Assembly: GCA_037481935.1 (NCBI GenBank)
Contig: JBBFKQ010000008.1
Coordinates: forward strand, 38,206 to 102,205
DNA length: 64,000 nt
Source of the DNA: Aquificaceae bacterium
GTDB taxonomy: Bacteria; Aquificota; Aquificia; Aquificales; Aquificaceae
Direction of reading: 5' to 3'
In this document: in pieces, positions 11,605-21,088 of the stretch
How positions within the stretch are numbered: position 1 is the stretch's first letter
Layout of the letters: the number at the start of each line of letters is the position of its first letter
The notes under the pieces: model-generated
Seen by the model: the letters and a program-made list of their open reading frames with translations, nothing else
The model's database searches: none
What the model was told of the DNA's origin: nothing
Made by a program: the position numbers and the translations under genes

Positions 11605-13240
11605 AGTCAAGCTCGGGCATTTCTGGGGCTGGTGCTTTCTCCTTTTTCTCCTCTGGTATTTCAGCCACGAGGGCTTCTGCGGTAAGCATGGTTCCCGCCA
11701 CTGAGGCAGCGTTTTGTATGGCGGTCCTCACCACCTTTGTGGGGTCAATTATTCCGGCTTCTACCATGTCCTTGTAGTCTCCCACAGAGGCATCAAAGCC
11801 CCAGTTCTTGCCCTTCTCTTTTCCGAGCTGGAGAACCTTTTCAAGCACCACATATCCTTCAAAGCCTGCGTTGCTGGCAATTTGTCTGAGCGGCGTCCTG
11901 CAGGCCTTCTTCACTATGTCCACACCCACCTGCTGGTCAGGGTTTTCCACCTTGAGGTTTTCAAGAGCCTCTGAAGCTCTCACCAGTGCCACACCACCAC
12001 CGGGCACTATACCTTCTTCCACCGCAGCCTTGGTGGCATGCACCGCGTCCTCAACCCTTGCCTTCTTTTCTTTAAGCTCTGCCTCTGTGGCTGCACCGAC
12101 CCTTATTATAGCAACACCGCCAGCCAGCTTGGCAAGCCTTTCCTGGAGCTTTTCCCTGTCGTAGTCGGAGGTTGTCTCCACGATTTGCTTTTTGATCTGC
12201 TCTATCCTCGCGTTTATGGCTTCTTTAGAGCCCTTTCCACCCACTATGGTGGTGTTGTCCTTGTCCACTATCACCTTGTCCGCCCTTCCCAGCATGTCAA
12301 GCCCAACGCTTTCAAGCTTTATACCCAGCTCTTCAGTTATGGCGGTTCCACCCGTTAGTATAGCTATGTCCTGCAGGTAGTCCTTCCTCCTCTGACCAAA
12401 GCCCGGTGCCTTTACTGCGCATGCCCTAATTACGCCCTTTATATGGTTGACCACCAGGGTTGCAAGGGCTTCCGCTTCCACATCCTCGGCGATTATCAGG
12501 ATTGGCTTTCCAGCCCTTACCACCTGCTCAAGAACTGGCAGAAGGTCTTTTACATTGGAAATCTTCTTCTCATATATGAGTATGTATGGGTCTTCAAGCA
12601 CTGCCTCCATCTTGTCAGGGTTGGTCACGAAGTAGGGAGACAGATATCCCCTGTCAAACTGCATACCCTGGACGGTTTCAAGGGTGGTCTGGGCGGACTT
12701 GGACTCTTCAACGGTTATAACACCATCCTTACCCACGGCTTCCATTGCGTCCGCTATTATCTTTCCTATCTCGGGGTCGTTGTTGGCGGATATGGTGGCA
12801 ACCTGTTCTATTTCCTTCCTTCCACCCACCTGTATGGACTGTGCCTTTATCTCCTCAACAACCTTTTCCACAGCCTTGTCTATGCCCCTCTTAAGGTCCA
12901 TGGGGTTTGCGCCGGAGGCTATTGCCTTGAGTCCCTCGGTGAAGATTGCCTGAGCAAGAACAGTTGCCGTGGTAGTTCCGTCACCGGCAACGTCTGCGGT
13001 CTTGGAGGCGACTTCCTTTACCAGCTGAGCTCCCATGTTCTCATAGGGGTCTTTGAGCTCAATCTCTTTGGCAACGGTCACGCCGTCCTTTGTGACAAGG
13101 GGCGTTCCCCACTTCTTCTCAATTATCACCTCTCTACCCCTTGGTCCAAGGGTGACCTTTACCGCGTTGGCAAGCCTGTCAACGCCTGCCTTGAGCCTTG
13201 CCCTTGCATCTTCTCCGTAGATAACCTTCTTTGCTGCCAT
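11603..13240 (-). CDS. groEL: Chaperonin GroEL (Hsp60)
   Basis: 545 residues, full length. It forms the double-ring ATP-driven folding chamber with GroES. Motifs seen: [32 protein letters not shown] (nucleotide/Mg2+ site), the apical-domain segment [12 protein letters not shown], and [13 protein letters not shown]. The C-terminus ends in [10 protein letters not shown] and lacks the Gly-Gly-Met tail of many mesophilic GroELs. Strong RBS (AAAGGAGGTGGTAGC) before the ATG, 24 bp after the groES stop. Confidence 0.99.
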   Translation of the reverse strand: MAAKKVIYGEDARARLKAGVDRLANAVKVTLGPRGREVIIEKKWGTPLVTKDGVTVAKEIELKDPYENMGAQLVKEVASKTADVAGDGTTTATVLAQAIFTEGLKAIASGANPMDLKRGIDKAVEKVVEEIKAQSIQVGGRKEIEQVATISANNDPEIGKIIADAMEAVGKDGVITVEESKSAQTTLETVQGMQFDRGYLSPYFVTNPDKMEAVLEDPYILIYEKKISNVKDLLPVLEQVVRAGKPILIIAEDVEAEALATLVVNHIKGVIRACAVKAPGFGQRRKDYLQDIAILTGGTAITEELGIKLESVGLDMLGRADKVIVDKDNTTIVGGKGSKEAINARIEQIKKQIVETTSDYDREKLQERLAKLAGGVAIIRVGAATEAELKEKKARVEDAVHATKAAVEEGIVPGGGVALVRASEALENLKVENPDQQVGVDIVKKACRTPLRQIASNAGFEGYVVLEKVLQLGKEKGKNWGFDASVGDYKDMVEAGIIDPTKVVRTAIQNAASVAGTMLTAEALVAEIPEEKKEKAPAPEMPELD

Positions 13241-13264
13241 GCTACCACCTCCTTTAAAAGTTTT

Positions 13265-13558
13265 TTACTCAACTATGGCAAGGACTTCGTCCTCAGACAT
13301 GATAAGGAACTTTTCACCGTCAAGCTCTACCTCGGTGCGCGCATACTTGTTAAAAACAACCCTGTCCCCGGGCTTTACCTTTGGTGGAACTTGCTGACCG
13401 TTCTGCAGGAGCTTTCCTTCTCCCACCGCCACCACCTCACCCACCTGAGGCTTCTCTTTGGCGGTGTCTGGTATGATGATGCCAGAGGCTGTTCTCTGTT
13501 CCTGTTCTTCGAGTCTCCTGACCACAATCTTGTCATAAAGGGGTCTGAGCTTTGCCAT
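13265..13558 (-). CDS. groES: Co-chaperonin GroES
   Basis: 97 residues, full length for the lid of the GroEL chamber. It has the start [17 protein letters not shown], a mobile loop with [15 protein letters not shown] and the C-terminal VLAIVE. Excellent Shine-Dalgarno (AAGGAGGTGG) 3 nt before the ATG. First gene of the groES-groEL operon under a near-perfect sigma-70 promoter. Confidence 0.99.
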   Translation of the reverse strand: MAKLRPLYDKIVVRRLEEQEQRTASGIIIPDTAKEKPQVGEVVAVGEGKLLQNGQQVPPKVKPGDRVVFNKYARTEVELDGEKFLIMSEDEVLAIVE

Positions 13559-13592
13559 GTTCCACCTCCTTCAAGGAATTTTACGGGTAGAT

Positions 13593-13621
13593 ATTATATT
13601 AACACCCGGAAAGTTTGTCAA
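13593..13621 (-). promoter_or_regulatory. Consensus sigma-70 promoter of groES-groEL
   Basis: On the minus strand TTGACA (13616-13621) and TATAAT (13593-13598) are separated by exactly 17 bp, a full match to the housekeeping consensus. The transcript would have a leader of about 25 nt with a strong Shine-Dalgarno. I found no CIRCE inverted repeat (TTAGCACTC-N9-GAGTGCTAA), so HrcA control is not supported. Confidence 0.85.
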
Positions 13622-13714
13622 GAGGTTTTTGAGAAAATTCTTAGTATAAATCACTAATATTTATTTAGCCTGAAAAGTTAATAAACATGGCTTGCAGCGG
13701 ATAAATCAAAGAGC

Positions 13715-13720
13715 TATGAT
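13715..13720 (+). promoter_or_regulatory. Putative -10 for leaderless ispE
   Basis: TATGAT followed by 7 nt and the ATG at 13728. This spacing matches the leaderless starts elsewhere in the window and helps decide the ispE start. Confidence 0.4.
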
Positions 13721-13727
13721 TATACCT

Positions 13728-14540
13728 ATGCTGAGGCTTCTGTCCCCCGCAAAGGTGAACCTGGGTCTCTGGCTTCTTGGAAAGAGGGCTGATGGATACC
13801 ACGAGGTTTTCACCATCTATCAGGCTGTAGACCTCTTTGACGAGGTGCTTATAGAGGAAGGTCCCCTCAGCGTTGAAACCAGCACGGGGATACCCATGGA
13901 ACAAAACCTGGTTTACAAGGCCCTCAGGGTGATGGAGGGACTTCTCGGGAAGGAAATTAGCCTGAGAATCTTTATCCAGAAAAACATACCCGAGGGCGGC
14001 GGTCTTGGGGGTGGCTCTTCAAATGTTGCCACGGTTTTAAGGGCCGTAAACGAGCTCATGGGTAATCCGCTGAGTGAAGAAGAGCTATATCTAATAGCAG
14101 GTCGGATATCCTCTGATGCTCCCTTCTTTCTCCTCGGTGGAGCTGCTATAGGAAGGGGCAGGGGTGAGATTCTTGAAAGACTAGAGCTGCCCAGGATGAC
14201 CTTTACCCTCATACATCCGGGAATCAGGTCTTCAACAGCCCATGTATACAGCATGGTAAGAGAAGAGATGTTGACAGAAAAGTTAGAGGGTGATAAAATA
14301 ATAGATTGCCTGAGGGCTGGAGACTTCAGCGTGCTCCAGAACAGGCTGGGTGAGCTGGCTGGAGAGCTTTACCCTGAGGTGGGCGAAGTGCTTAGGTTTC
14401 TGAGAGGCCTGGGCATGTCAGCCCTGGTGAGTGGTAGTGGCTCAAGCGTTTTTTATGTAGGTGAGCCTACCGTTGAGGTAGAGCTTGCCTGCAGGGCAAG
14501 AGGCTGGAGGCTTTACAGAGTGGAAAGTTATGGGGTGTAG
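13728..14540 (+). CDS. ispE: 4-diphosphocytidyl-2-C-methyl-D-erythritol kinase
   Basis: 270 residues from the chosen ATG (MLRLLSPAKVNLG). It is a GHMP kinase that phosphorylates CDP-methylerythritol in the MEP isoprenoid pathway; dxr of the same pathway is 4 kb downstream. Seen: SPAKVNLGLWLLGKRADGYHEV (read in parts, the substrate-binding start), the ATP loop PEGGGLGGGSSNVAT and the C-terminal LVSGSGSSVF. In-frame starts at 13692 (TTG) and 13716 (ATG) would add residues not seen in the family. The last 10 bp, including the stop TAG, lie inside the tRNA-Gln gene. Confidence 0.95.
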   Translation: MLRLLSPAKVNLGLWLLGKRADGYHEVFTIYQAVDLFDEVLIEEGPLSVETSTGIPMEQNLVYKALRVMEGLLGKEISLRIFIQKNIPEGGGLGGGSSNVATVLRAVNELMGNPLSEEELYLIAGRISSDAPFFLLGGAAIGRGRGEILERLELPRMTFTLIHPGIRSSTAHVYSMVREEMLTEKLEGDKIIDCLRAGDFSVLQNRLGELAGELYPEVGEVLRFLRGLGMSALVSGSGSSVFYVGEPTVEVELACRARGWRLYRVESYGV

Positions 14541-14603
14541 CTCAACTGGCAGAGCACCGGACTTTGGATCCGGGGGCTCCTGGTTCGAATCCAGGCACCC
14601 CAG
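14531..14603 (+). tRNA. tRNA-Gln (anticodon TTG)
   Basis: A full cloverleaf can be drawn: acceptor TGGGGTG/CACCCCA, D-arm GCTC-AACTGGCA-GAGC, anticodon stem CCGGA/TCCGG with loop CTTTGGA (anticodon TTG), five-base variable region and T-arm CCTGG-TTCGAAT-CCAGG. Discriminator G at 14603; CCA is not encoded. The 5' ten bases overlap the ispE 3' end and the gene lies between ispE and prs on the same strand, so the tRNA is probably cut from a longer transcript. Confidence 0.96.
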
Positions 14604-14630
14604 CTTTCCATAAAACTGAAGAGGTGTGCA

Positions 14631-15566
14631 ATGTTTGGCTCTATAAAACTTCTGACAGGCACCAGCAATCCCAGGCTTGCACAGGAAGTTTCTGAATATC
14701 TTGGCATCCCACTGTCCGATGTTATAGTGGGAAGGTTCAGCGACGGTGAGGTGAGAGTGAAGATAAACGAATCCATGAGAGGGGAAGATGTTTTCGTGAT
14801 TCAGTCTCTTGGATATCCCGTTAACGAGAGCATAATGGAGCTTCTTCTCATGCTTGATGCTCTCAAAAGGGCCTCTGCTGGAAGAATAACCGCTGTAATC
14901 CCTTACTATGCCTATGCAAGGCAGGACAGAAAGGACAAACCTAGAGTTCCTATAAGTGCAAGGCTTCTGGCTGACCTCATAACGGTTGCAGGAGCCCAGA
15001 GGCTCATAATAGTTGACCTTCACTCTCCCCAGATTCAGGGCTTTTTCAACATACCTGTGGATAACCTTTACGCCCTGAATGTGCTATACGAATACATAAA
15101 GAACTATATGGATGGGGATATGGTGGTGGTCTCACCAGATGCAGGCGGGGTAGAGAGGGCAAGGCTCCTTGCCAACAAGCTGGGCTGTAGCATTGCCATT
15201 ATATATAAGAGAAGACCTGAGCCCAACGTGGCGGAAGTGCTTGACCTCATAGGCGATGTTAAGGGTAAAAAGGCGATAATAGTTGATGACATAATAGACA
15301 CCGCCGGCACTGTAGTTGCCGCCACTAACATGCTCTTATCAAAGGGAGCAAAGGGTGTGTGGGTGGCCGCAACCCATGGTATCTTTTCAGGTCCTGCAAT
15401 AGACAGACTGAGGGAGTCTCCAGTGGAAGAGGTTATAGTGACCAACACCCTTAGCATGGAGGGGAAAGGGCTTGAGAAGCTAAAGGTTGTTTCCATAGCT
15501 CCGCTCATAGCAGAAGCTATAAAACGTGCCCATGAGGGTGAATCCATAAGCTCACTTTTTGTATAA
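14631..15566 (+). CDS. prs: Ribose-phosphate pyrophosphokinase
   Basis: 311 residues, full length. It makes PRPP from ribose 5-phosphate and ATP for nucleotide, histidine and tryptophan synthesis. Seen: the start SIKLLTGTSNPRLAQEV, PYYAYARQDRKDKPR (ATP loop), IIVDLHSPQIQGFF (metal His), VVSPDAGGVERA and the PRPP-binding loop VDDIIDTAGT. GAAGAGGTG precedes the ATG as Shine-Dalgarno. It begins 27 bp after the tRNA. Confidence 0.98.
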   Translation: MFGSIKLLTGTSNPRLAQEVSEYLGIPLSDVIVGRFSDGEVRVKINESMRGEDVFVIQSLGYPVNESIMELLLMLDALKRASAGRITAVIPYYAYARQDRKDKPRVPISARLLADLITVAGAQRLIIVDLHSPQIQGFFNIPVDNLYALNVLYEYIKNYMDGDMVVVSPDAGGVERARLLANKLGCSIAIIYKRRPEPNVAEVLDLIGDVKGKKAIIVDDIIDTAGTVVAATNMLLSKGAKGVWVAATHGIFSGPAIDRLRESPVEEVIVTNTLSMEGKGLEKLKVVSIAPLIAEAIKRAHEGESISSLFV

Positions 15567-15578
15567 AGGAGGTAAAGG

Positions 15579-16148
15579 ATGAAAAGGGTTCAGGTCAAGC
15601 TAATACCAAGAGCTTTAGGCAAAAAGAGCGAGGTAAAGAGGTTCAGGAGAGAAGGCTACGTTCCTGTGGAGGTATACGGCAAAGATGTGGAGAACATACA
15701 TGCATACATAAGCATAAGAGACCTAAAGGCCTTTCCACAGGGTGAAACCTTTCTCATTGAGGCGGAGATTGATGGAGATAGAAGGGTATGTCTCCTTAGG
15801 GAGATGCAGATGGGCTGGCTTGGGGACAACCCCATACACGTGGACCTGCAGGATATAACACATGTGAGCGAGATTGAGGTGGAAGTGCCCATAGAATTTA
15901 TCGGCACCCCTGCAGGTGTGGGTTTTGGTGGAACCTTTGAACCTCTCATGCACAGCCTTACTGTGAAGGCGAGGGTGGACAGACTTCCTGACAAAATAAG
16001 CGTTGATGTGAGCGGTTTAGGGCTTGGGGATGCACTTCATGTTAGGGACATTGTCCCACCGGAGGGCTGTATAATCATGGACTCTCCAGAAGAGACGGTG
16101 GCTGTTGTGCTGGAGCCTGAAGTGGAGGAGACCGCACCTGCTGAATGA
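15579..16148 (+). CDS. rplY: 50S ribosomal protein L25 (CTC form)
   Basis: 189 residues: the N-terminal L25 5S-rRNA-binding domain (~1-92, with VPVEVYGKDVENIHAYI) followed by the CTC-type C-terminal beta domain (~95-180, VEVPIEFIGTPAGV then LPDKISVDVSGL). The long form is typical of bacteria with general-stress CTC proteins and of thermophiles. AAAGGAGG Shine-Dalgarno. It overlaps pth by 4 nt, the common rplY-pth pairing. Confidence 0.96.
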   Translation: MKRVQVKLIPRALGKKSEVKRFRREGYVPVEVYGKDVENIHAYISIRDLKAFPQGETFLIEAEIDGDRRVCLLREMQMGWLGDNPIHVDLQDITHVSEIEVEVPIEFIGTPAGVGFGGTFEPLMHSLTVKARVDRLPDKISVDVSGLGLGDALHVRDIVPPEGCIIMDSPEETVAVVLEPEVEETAPAE

Positions 16149-16714
16149 TAAGGCTTCTTGTGGGTCTTGGAAATCCGGGTAAGAGGTATGAAAAAACACG
16201 CCACAATGTGGGCTTTATGGTTGTGGAGGAGTTTCTGAGAAGGTTGAGGGTTCAGGATTACTCGGAAGAGTGCCTATCTCACCTCTACAGGGTCAGAGTT
16301 GACGGCAGAGAGGTTCTCGTGGCAAAACCACAGACCTACATGAACAACTCTGGTCTTGCGGTGGTGAACCTCCTTGAAGAATATCACATAAACCCTGAGG
16401 AAATGCTTGTTGTCTACGATGACCTTGACCTTCCCCTGGGCAGGCTAAGGCTGAGAACAGAAGGAAGCAGTGGAGGTCATCATGGTATGGAGTCAATAAT
16501 AAGAGAGATAAAGACAGAAAAGTTTCCAAGGCTAAGAGTTGGTATAGGCAGACCAAGGGACAGGAACAGGGTTGTGGACTACGTGCTCTCTCCTTTCAGC
16601 GAGGAGGAGGAAGTGTTGCTTGCAAAGGTGCTAAAGAGGGCTGGTGAATGTTTACATAGATGTGTTGAATTTGGCACAGAGGAGAGCATGAACTTCTGCA
16701 ACGCTCAGGTTTAA
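16145..16714 (+). CDS. pth: Peptidyl-tRNA hydrolase
   Basis: 189 residues, standard for bacterial Pth, which frees tRNA from peptides dropped by the ribosome. Seen: VGLGNPGKRYEKTRHNVGF (catalytic His in HNVGF), KPQTYMNNSG, VYDDLDLPLG and GSSGGHHGMESI. The ATG overlaps the rplY stop by 4 nt, so the two are translationally coupled. Confidence 0.98.
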   Translation: MIRLLVGLGNPGKRYEKTRHNVGFMVVEEFLRRLRVQDYSEECLSHLYRVRVDGREVLVAKPQTYMNNSGLAVVNLLEEYHINPEEMLVVYDDLDLPLGRLRLRTEGSSGGHHGMESIIREIKTEKFPRLRVGIGRPRDRNRVVDYVLSPFSEEEEVLLAKVLKRAGECLHRCVEFGTEESMNFCNAQV

Positions 16715-16735
16715 AATAAAAGAGGAGGTGCAAAC

Positions 16736-17260
16736 ATGGACCTGAAAAACATACCCCCAGGAAAGAACCCGCCAGAAGACATTTATGTGGTGGTGGAAAT
16801 ACCCCAGGACAGCCCCATAAAGTATGAGCTACACAAGGATAGCGGAGCGGTCTTTGTGGACAGGTTTCTGTTTACAGCAATGCACTATCCCTTTAACTAC
16901 GGCTTTGTCCCCCAGACACTGGCCGACGATGGAGACCCTGTGGATGTGCTGGTCATATCTCGCTATCCTGTTGCACCAGGAAGCGTTCTCAGGTGCAGGC
17001 CAATAGGCGCACTGCAGATGAGGGACGAGGAAGGTGTAGATACAAAGCTTCTTGCTGTCCCCCATTCCAAGCTGGACCCCACCTATGATTCTATAAAGTC
17101 CCCTGAGGACCTGCCTGAGATAACCCTCAGCAGGATAAAACACTTCTTTGAGCATTACAAGGAGCTTGAACCGGGTAAGTGGGTAAAGGTGGAAGGCCTC
17201 AAGGGGGTGGATTTTGCCTATGAGGAGATAAGGAGGGGGATTGAGAATTACAGAAAGTGA
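16736..17260 (+). CDS. ppa: Inorganic pyrophosphatase (family I)
   Basis: 174 residues, full length. It hydrolyses pyrophosphate made by biosynthetic reactions in the cytoplasm. The family signature [15 protein letters not shown] is present with its metal aspartates, along with [15 protein letters not shown] and the C-terminal [16 protein letters not shown] Shine-Dalgarno 7 nt before the ATG. The stop overlaps the next start. Confidence 0.98.
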   Translation: MDLKNIPPGKNPPEDIYVVVEIPQDSPIKYELHKDSGAVFVDRFLFTAMHYPFNYGFVPQTLADDGDPVDVLVISRYPVAPGSVLRCRPIGALQMRDEEGVDTKLLAVPHSKLDPTYDSIKSPEDLPEITLSRIKHFFEHYKELEPGKWVKVEGLKGVDFAYEEIRRGIENYRK

Positions 17261-18222
17261 TGGATGAAATCCTACAGAAGGCGAGAAGGGTCTTTGATAT
17301 AGAGATTCATACGCTGGAGAGGCTCAGGGACAGCCTTGGTAGTGAGTTTCTGGAGGCTGTAAATCTCATTCTCAAATGTGAAGGGAAGGTCCTGACCACG
17401 GGTGTGGGTAAATCGGGACATATAGCACGCAAGGTTGCCTCAACCCTTTCCAGCACTGGCACGCCGGCACACTTTCTCCACCCGGCGGAGGCCCTTCACG
17501 GAGACCTTGGAGTGATAGACAAGGAAGACATAGTGCTTGCCTTTTCCAGCAGCGGTGAATCTCCCGAGGTAAACTCCCTCATACCCTACATAAAACTCCT
17601 GGGTGTTCCACTGATATCTATAACAAACAACCCCCAATCCACTCTGGCAAAGCACTCTGATGTGCATATATTCCTTTCTGTGGAAAGAGAAGCCTGCCCT
17701 CTGCAGCTTGCACCTACAAGCTCTTCTACCGCTTCTCTTGTGCTTGGAGATGCCCTTGCCATGGTTCTGCTGGAGCTAAAGGGCTTTAGCAGAGAAGACT
17801 TTGCTCTCAGACATCCTGCGGGTTCTCTCGGCAGAAGGTTAAGGCAGGTTGGAGACCTCTGCCACAGGGGAGAAGAGGTTCCAGTGGTAAGGGAAAATAC
17901 TCCCATGAAAGAAGCCATAATTGAAATGACCAGCAAGGGCTTTGGTGCTACTGCTGTAGTAAACGCAGAGGGAAGGCTGGTGGGTATAATAACAGACGGG
18001 GACCTCAGGAGATTCGTAAACAGGGGAGGAAACTTTGACACAAGCCTTGCCAGGGACGTTATGACCCCAGACCCCAAGACTGCAGCCATGGAAGAGCTTG
18101 CTGCCGAGGCCCTGAAGAGGATGGAGGACTATAAGATAACCGTTCTTCCTGTTGTTGATGAGGAAAAAAGACCTGTTGGCATAATACACATGCACGACAT
18201 ACTCAGGGCAGGCATACTATGA
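17260..18222 (+). CDS. kdsD: D-arabinose 5-phosphate isomerase (KpsF/GutQ family)
   Basis: 320 residues: an SIS sugar-isomerase domain (~30-180, [20 protein letters not shown] and the SSSGES loop) followed by two CBS domains (~200-320). It converts ribulose 5-phosphate to arabinose 5-phosphate, the first step to KDO for LPS; kdsB and lpxC lie later in the window. I take the ATG at 17260 (overlapping the ppa TGA) over the GTG one codon upstream. It overlaps dxr by 4 nt. Confidence 0.95.
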   Translation: MDEILQKARRVFDIEIHTLERLRDSLGSEFLEAVNLILKCEGKVLTTGVGKSGHIARKVASTLSSTGTPAHFLHPAEALHGDLGVIDKEDIVLAFSSSGESPEVNSLIPYIKLLGVPLISITNNPQSTLAKHSDVHIFLSVEREACPLQLAPTSSSTASLVLGDALAMVLLELKGFSREDFALRHPAGSLGRRLRQVGDLCHRGEEVPVVRENTPMKEAIIEMTSKGFGATAVVNAEGRLVGIITDGDLRRFVNRGGNFDTSLARDVMTPDPKTAAMEELAAEALKRMEDYKITVLPVVDEEKRPVGIIHMHDILRAGIL

Positions 18223-19352
18223 AAAGGCTCGGAGTTCTCGGTTCTACCGGCTCTGTGGGAAGTCAGACGCTTGATGTGGTGAGGGCATACAGGGAGGATT
18301 TTGAGCTAATCGGACTTCTGGCAAAAAGGGCATCAGAGAGGTTATTACTTCAGGCTATAGAATTAAGGCCCAAATACGTAGCCTGCTATGAGGAGCCTTC
18401 AAGGGAGTGGCTCTCCAGATTGCCAGAGGGAACAGACTTTCTCAAGGGTGAGGAAGGTCTCTATGCCATAGTGGAAGGCTCGGATATGGTAATGAACGCC
18501 ATATCGGGCGTGGATGGTATCCTGCCTACTTATCTCGTGCTTCAAGAGGGCAAAAAGCTCCTGGCTTCCAACAAAGAGTCCCTCATATGTCTCAGGGAAC
18601 TGGTAAGAGAAAACAGGGGCAGGATTGTGCCCGTGGACAGCGAACACAATGCCCTTTTTCAGATACTTCAGGGTCTCAAGCCTGAAGAGATAAGGAAGGT
18701 TTATCTTACCGCTTCTGGTGGACCCTTCAGGGAAAAAAGCCTTGAAGAACTGAGGCATGTGGGTGTTGAGGATGCCCTGAGGCATCCCACATGGAGGATG
18801 GGAGCAAAGATTACCGTTGACTCTGCCACCCTGATGAACAAGGGTATGGAACTTATAGAAGCCATAAACCTCTTTGACCTTGATGTGGAGAGGCTTGATG
18901 TGGTTGTCCATCCTCAGAGCGTGGTGCATGGGGTTGTGGAACTCATGGATGGCAGTTTTCTTTTTCATACCTCACAGACAGACATGAGGATTCCCATACT
19001 GCATAGCCTCTACTATCCGGAAAGAAAGACCTTTCCCTTTGAAAGGAAAAGTCTCCTGGAGCTTTCTCCCATAACCTTTGAAAGGGTTGATACGGAAAAG
19101 TTCAGAAGTATATCTCTCTGCAGGTGGGCTGCTATCATGGGTGGTGTATATCCGGCGGTGCTGGTGGGTGCAGACCAGGTGGCCGTTGAGCTATTCCTTC
19201 AGGGTAAGATAGGTTTTCTGGACATAGTCAACCTCGTGGAGGAGGTGCTGAGCTCTGTAAGTCTGAGGGACCCGCAGAGCCTGGAAGATGTGCTTCTAGC
19301 CATAGACTGGGCATACAGAAGGGGCATGGAGCTTCTGGGGGTGACAGGATGA
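18219..19352 (+). CDS. dxr: 1-deoxy-D-xylulose 5-phosphate reductoisomerase
   Basis: 377 residues, full length. NADPH-dependent second step of the MEP isoprenoid pathway. Seen: the N-terminal nucleotide-binding [24 protein letters not shown], the metal/substrate motif [39 protein letters not shown] (in parts) and [10 protein letters not shown]. It is embedded in the prs-rplY-pth-ppa-kdsD run and overlaps the following gene by 4 nt. Confidence 0.98.
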   Translation: MKRLGVLGSTGSVGSQTLDVVRAYREDFELIGLLAKRASERLLLQAIELRPKYVACYEEPSREWLSRLPEGTDFLKGEEGLYAIVEGSDMVMNAISGVDGILPTYLVLQEGKKLLASNKESLICLRELVRENRGRIVPVDSEHNALFQILQGLKPEEIRKVYLTASGGPFREKSLEELRHVGVEDALRHPTWRMGAKITVDSATLMNKGMELIEAINLFDLDVERLDVVVHPQSVVHGVVELMDGSFLFHTSQTDMRIPILHSLYYPERKTFPFERKSLLELSPITFERVDTEKFRSISLCRWAAIMGGVYPAVLVGADQVAVELFLQGKIGFLDIVNLVEEVLSSVSLRDPQSLEDVLLAIDWAYRRGMELLGVTG

Positions 19353-21088
19353 GGTCTTTTGTTTTTGCCCTTGGCTTTATATTCCTGATATTTCTTCCCT
19401 TTTACCTCACCTCCTCTCCAAGAGGTGGGAACGTGTCCTTCGTAAGGATAGACCCAGAAGACTTTCATGTAAAGGAGGGTAAAGAAGGTGGTGAGCTCAG
19501 GTTTGTGCTGAGTTCAGACCCCAGAACCCTGAATCCTGCCATAGCCCAGGAAACCTCCTCCACTGCGGTGCTTTCTGACCTTTTCACAGGCCTTACAAAG
19601 ATAGACCTGAAAACAATGCAGGTTGTTCCAGACCTGGCACAGAGCTGGGAAGAAAGAGAAGGCGGGAAGGTTTACCTGTTCCATCTGAGAAGAGGTGTGC
19701 TGTGGAGCGACGGAGAGCCATTTTCTGCAGATGATGTGGTCTTCACTTACAGGGACATATACCTCAACCCCAACATACCCAACTCTACAGGAGACATGTT
19801 TAGGGGTATTCTTAAAAGCCAGGAGGATGTGAAAAGCTTTGTAAGGAAGCTGGACGATTACACTTTGGAGTTTAGACTTCCACAGCCCTTTGCACCCTTT
19901 CTAAATGCCCTCTCTGCACCCATACTGCCAAAACACAAATTGGAAAAGTATGTAAGGGAAGGAAACTTTATGACCGCATGGAACGTAAGCACTGACCCGA
20001 GGGAGATAGTTGGGACAGGTCCATACAGACTCAAAAGGTATATAAAGGGCGTTATGGTAGAGTATGAAGCAAACCCCTATTATTACGAGCATGACAGCCT
20101 TGGCAGGAAGCTTCCCTACATAAAAAGAAAGGTGGGCTACATAATACAGGACCCGGATACTGCCCTTTTGAAATACTCTCTAGGAGAAATTGATTATATG
20201 GGTGTGAGGCCTCAGGATGTGCTTTTTATGAGCAGGGTAAAGGAAACTACACTCTTTGACCTTGGACCGACGCCTTCCACCACCTTTCTTGTCTTCAACC
20301 AGAACCCTAGCTCTGGAATTCCAGAGTATAAGCTCAAGTGGTTTCAGAACAGAGAATTCAGGAGGGCAATATCCCACGCCATAGACAGGGAAGGCATGTG
20401 CTATCTTGTTTACAATGGGTTGGCTGAACCACTGTATGGTCCTGTCACGCCGGCAAACAGACCCTACTATACGGAGGGACTCTTCCCTGTGTATGAATAC
20501 AACCTCAAAAAGGCAAGAGATATACTCCAGAGCCTTGGCTTTAAGGACAGAAATGGGGATGGGTGGCTGGAAGACCCTGAAGGAAACACTCTTGAGTTCG
20601 TCCTTCTTACCAATGCTGGCAATAAGGAAAGGGAAGCGATGGGGAACATGATAAAGGAGGACCTGGAGAAAATAGGAGTAAAGGTTGTCTTCAGACCAAT
20701 AGACTTTAACAGCCTGGTGAGCAGGCTTACATCCCCACCCTACGACTGGGATGCGGTAATAATCGGGCTAACGGGATCCATGGACCCTCACTTTGGAAGG
20801 AACGTCTGGCATTCCTCGGGAACTCTTCACATGTGGAACCCAAGGCAGAAAAGCCCGCAGACAGAATGGGAGAAGAGGGTTGACGAACTCTTTGACAGGG
20901 GCGCAACTGAGATAAACCCAGAGAAAAGGGTTGCCCTTTACAGGGAAGCTTACAGAATAATATCCATGGAGCAACCCATGATATTCCTTACAACTCCCAA
21001 GAGCATGCTTGCAGCAAAGAAGGGGTTTGAAAACCTCTTCCCCACCGTCTGGGGATGGTATAGAGAAGAGGCTCTATTTTTTAGGTGA
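19349..21088 (+). CDS. Peptide-type ABC transporter substrate-binding protein (SBP family 5)
   Basis: 579 residues. A hydrophobic N-terminus (~residues 3-22) without a lipobox Cys makes it a cleaved or anchored periplasmic protein. The family 5 signature is present (SDPRTLNPAIAQ, then LRRGVLWSDGEPFSADDVVF), as are the typical GTGPYRLKRY and REFRRAISHAIDRE segments. Relatives bind oligopeptides, nickel or other small ligands. No permease or ATPase gene is adjacent, so the ligand and transporter are unknown. It is coupled to dxr by overlap and overlaps the convergent gene at 21081 by 8 bp. Confidence 0.88.
   Translation: MRSFVFALGFIFLIFLPFYLTSSPRGGNVSFVRIDPEDFHVKEGKEGGELRFVLSSDPRTLNPAIAQETSSTAVLSDLFTGLTKIDLKTMQVVPDLAQSWEEREGGKVYLFHLRRGVLWSDGEPFSADDVVFTYRDIYLNPNIPNSTGDMFRGILKSQEDVKSFVRKLDDYTLEFRLPQPFAPFLNALSAPILPKHKLEKYVREGNFMTAWNVSTDPREIVGTGPYRLKRYIKGVMVEYEANPYYYEHDSLGRKLPYIKRKVGYIIQDPDTALLKYSLGEIDYMGVRPQDVLFMSRVKETTLFDLGPTPSTTFLVFNQNPSSGIPEYKLKWFQNREFRRAISHAIDREGMCYLVYNGLAEPLYGPVTPANRPYYTEGLFPVYEYNLKKARDILQSLGFKDRNGDGWLEDPEGNTLEFVLLTNAGNKEREAMGNMIKEDLEKIGVKVVFRPIDFNSLVSRLTSPPYDWDAVIIGLTGSMDPHFGRNVWHSSGTLHMWNPRQKSPQTEWEKRVDELFDRGATEINPEKRVALYREAYRIISMEQPMIFLTTPKSMLAAKKGFENLFPTVWGWYREEALFFR

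Noticed and set aside
12038..12380. Several 60-120-residue plus-strand frames within groEL and similar frames inside pyrG, gltB and the Mrp genes
   Set aside because: They overlap strongly conserved genes on the other strand, lack ribosome-binding sites and show low-complexity shadow composition.
12443..13657. 404-residue open frame antisense to groES-groEL
   Set aside because: It is a shadow of groEL/groES: no ribosome-binding site, no recognisable protein features, and the opposite strand encodes certain chaperonins.
13559..13691. CIRCE operator upstream of groES
   Set aside because: No TTAGCACTC-N9-GAGTGCTAA-like inverted repeat is present on either strand.
13692..13727. Upstream TTG/ATG starts for ispE
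   Set aside because: The extra residues are not typical of IspE, and the -10-like TATGAT at 13715 would lie inside the longer frame; the alternative ATG at 13716 remains possible but less likely.
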